DNA of 64,000 nt from Polynucleobacter sp. CS-Odin-A6 (lineage in GTDB: Bacteria; Pseudomonadota; Gammaproteobacteria; Burkholderiales; Burkholderiaceae), in NCBI RefSeq assembly GCF_018882095.1, contig NZ_JACVPD010000003.1, positions 1-64,000 of the forward strand, read 5' to 3'. Within the stretch, counting starts at the first letter, position 1; every line of letters starts with the position of its first letter. Both the position numbers and the translations under genes were made by a program. This document shows, piece after piece, positions 63,705 through 64,000 of this stretch. The notes under the pieces were generated by a model. It worked only from the letters and a program-made list of their open reading frames with translations, ran no database searches and had not been told where the DNA came from.

Positions 63705-64000
63705 TGAATTTGATGCAACTCCTGCGTAAGTACTGCGCCTCTTTTTTGATTGTCACTATCTCAGCCCTTGGTTTGGTTGCTTGTAAGTCTGTTACGACCA
63801 ACGATACAGTGGACTACAAGTCTGCCGGCGCTGTTCGTGGACCCAATTTATCGTATCCACCTGACTTGATTACCGCTCAAGCAGATCGTCGCTATATTGT
63901 TCAAGATGGCTCTGCCACGATGTCTGAGTACAACGCTGCGGTGAAAAAATCTGTACAGATGCGCAAGAATGTGATGACGGGGATTCCTGGCATGCGTATT
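63701..64000 (+). CDS. bamC: Outer-membrane assembly lipoprotein BamC, N-terminal part
   Basis: The frame is open to the window edge. It starts ATGATG inside the dapA stop, encodes a lipoprotein signal with lipobox LVAC, then [12 protein letters not shown] and [10 protein letters not shown], the stretch by which BamC binds BamD. The dapA-bamC order is conserved. The C-terminal domains lie outside the window. Confidence 0.9.
   Translation, partial: MMNLMQLLRKYCASFLIVTISALGLVACKSVTTNDTVDYKSAGAVRGPNLSYPPDLITAQADRRYIVQDGSATMSEYNAAVKKSVQMRKNVMTGIPGMRI

Overview
The window looks like a stretch of a mid-GC betaproteobacterial chromosome, most likely Polynucleobacter or a close Burkholderiales relative. 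This is inferred from gene order (tRNA-Val, thrS-infC-rpmI-rplT-pheS-pheT-ihfA-merR, tRNA-Pro; odhA-odhB-lpd-zapE; trpS, dapA-bamC) and from protein style, not from a database search. It divides into an accessory part (about 1-18.3 kb) and a largely core part (18.3-64 kb).

The accessory part is divided by five copies of one 45-bp sequence. This is the 3' part of a tRNA-Arg(UCU) gene, running from the first base of the anticodon loop to the encoded CCA. Copies at 256-300, 6476-6520 and 8152-8196 are identical; those at 14515-14559 and 18192-18236 are degenerate (33/45 and 35/45 matches). They delimit four modules: (i) 0.3-6.4 kb, redox, iron and envelope genes (1-Cys peroxiredoxin, HiPIP, Fur-box-controlled FTR1 permease, Pal-like lipoprotein, Zn-ribbon protein, FGE-like protein, small secreted protein); (ii) 6.5-8.15 kb, only a bactofilin and a RodZ-like membrane HTH protein; (iii) 8.2-14.5 kb, a complete phosphonate uptake and degradation operon (HD oxygenase, PhnCDE, Fe-ADH, FAD oxidase, PhnX); (iv) 14.6-18.2 kb, Dps, phasin, BLUF photoreceptor, a second Zn-ribbon protein and a REC-cyclase-like protein. 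An IS30-type transposase ends at the left edge. No integrase and no intact tRNA-Arg are visible; both are predicted to lie to the left of the window.

From 18.3 to 43.6 kb are DUF427 and CIA30 proteins, a tri-haem cytochrome c, and an amino-acid ABC transporter interleaved with a racemase and a DadA-like dehydrogenase (possibly D-amino-acid use). These are followed by lipoproteins, PPK2 with a histone-H1-like Lys/Ala protein, MFS transporters, a rhodanese, WrbA, a YihY-type protein, a CBS protein, chorismate synthase, ETF-QO, 3-oxoacid CoA-transferase AB, an unusual single-ORF fusion of a CDF metal transporter with an alpha/beta hydrolase, and RelA.

From 43.6 to 64 kb are translation and central-metabolism genes: tRNA-Val(GAC), thrS, infC (probable ATC start), rpmI, rplT, pheST, ihfA, a MerR regulator, tRNA-Pro(GGG), a PaaI-type thioesterase, an H-NS-like protein, a HTH/receiver-like regulator, the 2-oxoglutarate dehydrogenase operon, zapE, a PHP phosphatase, trpS, a methyltransferase, dapA and the start of bamC.
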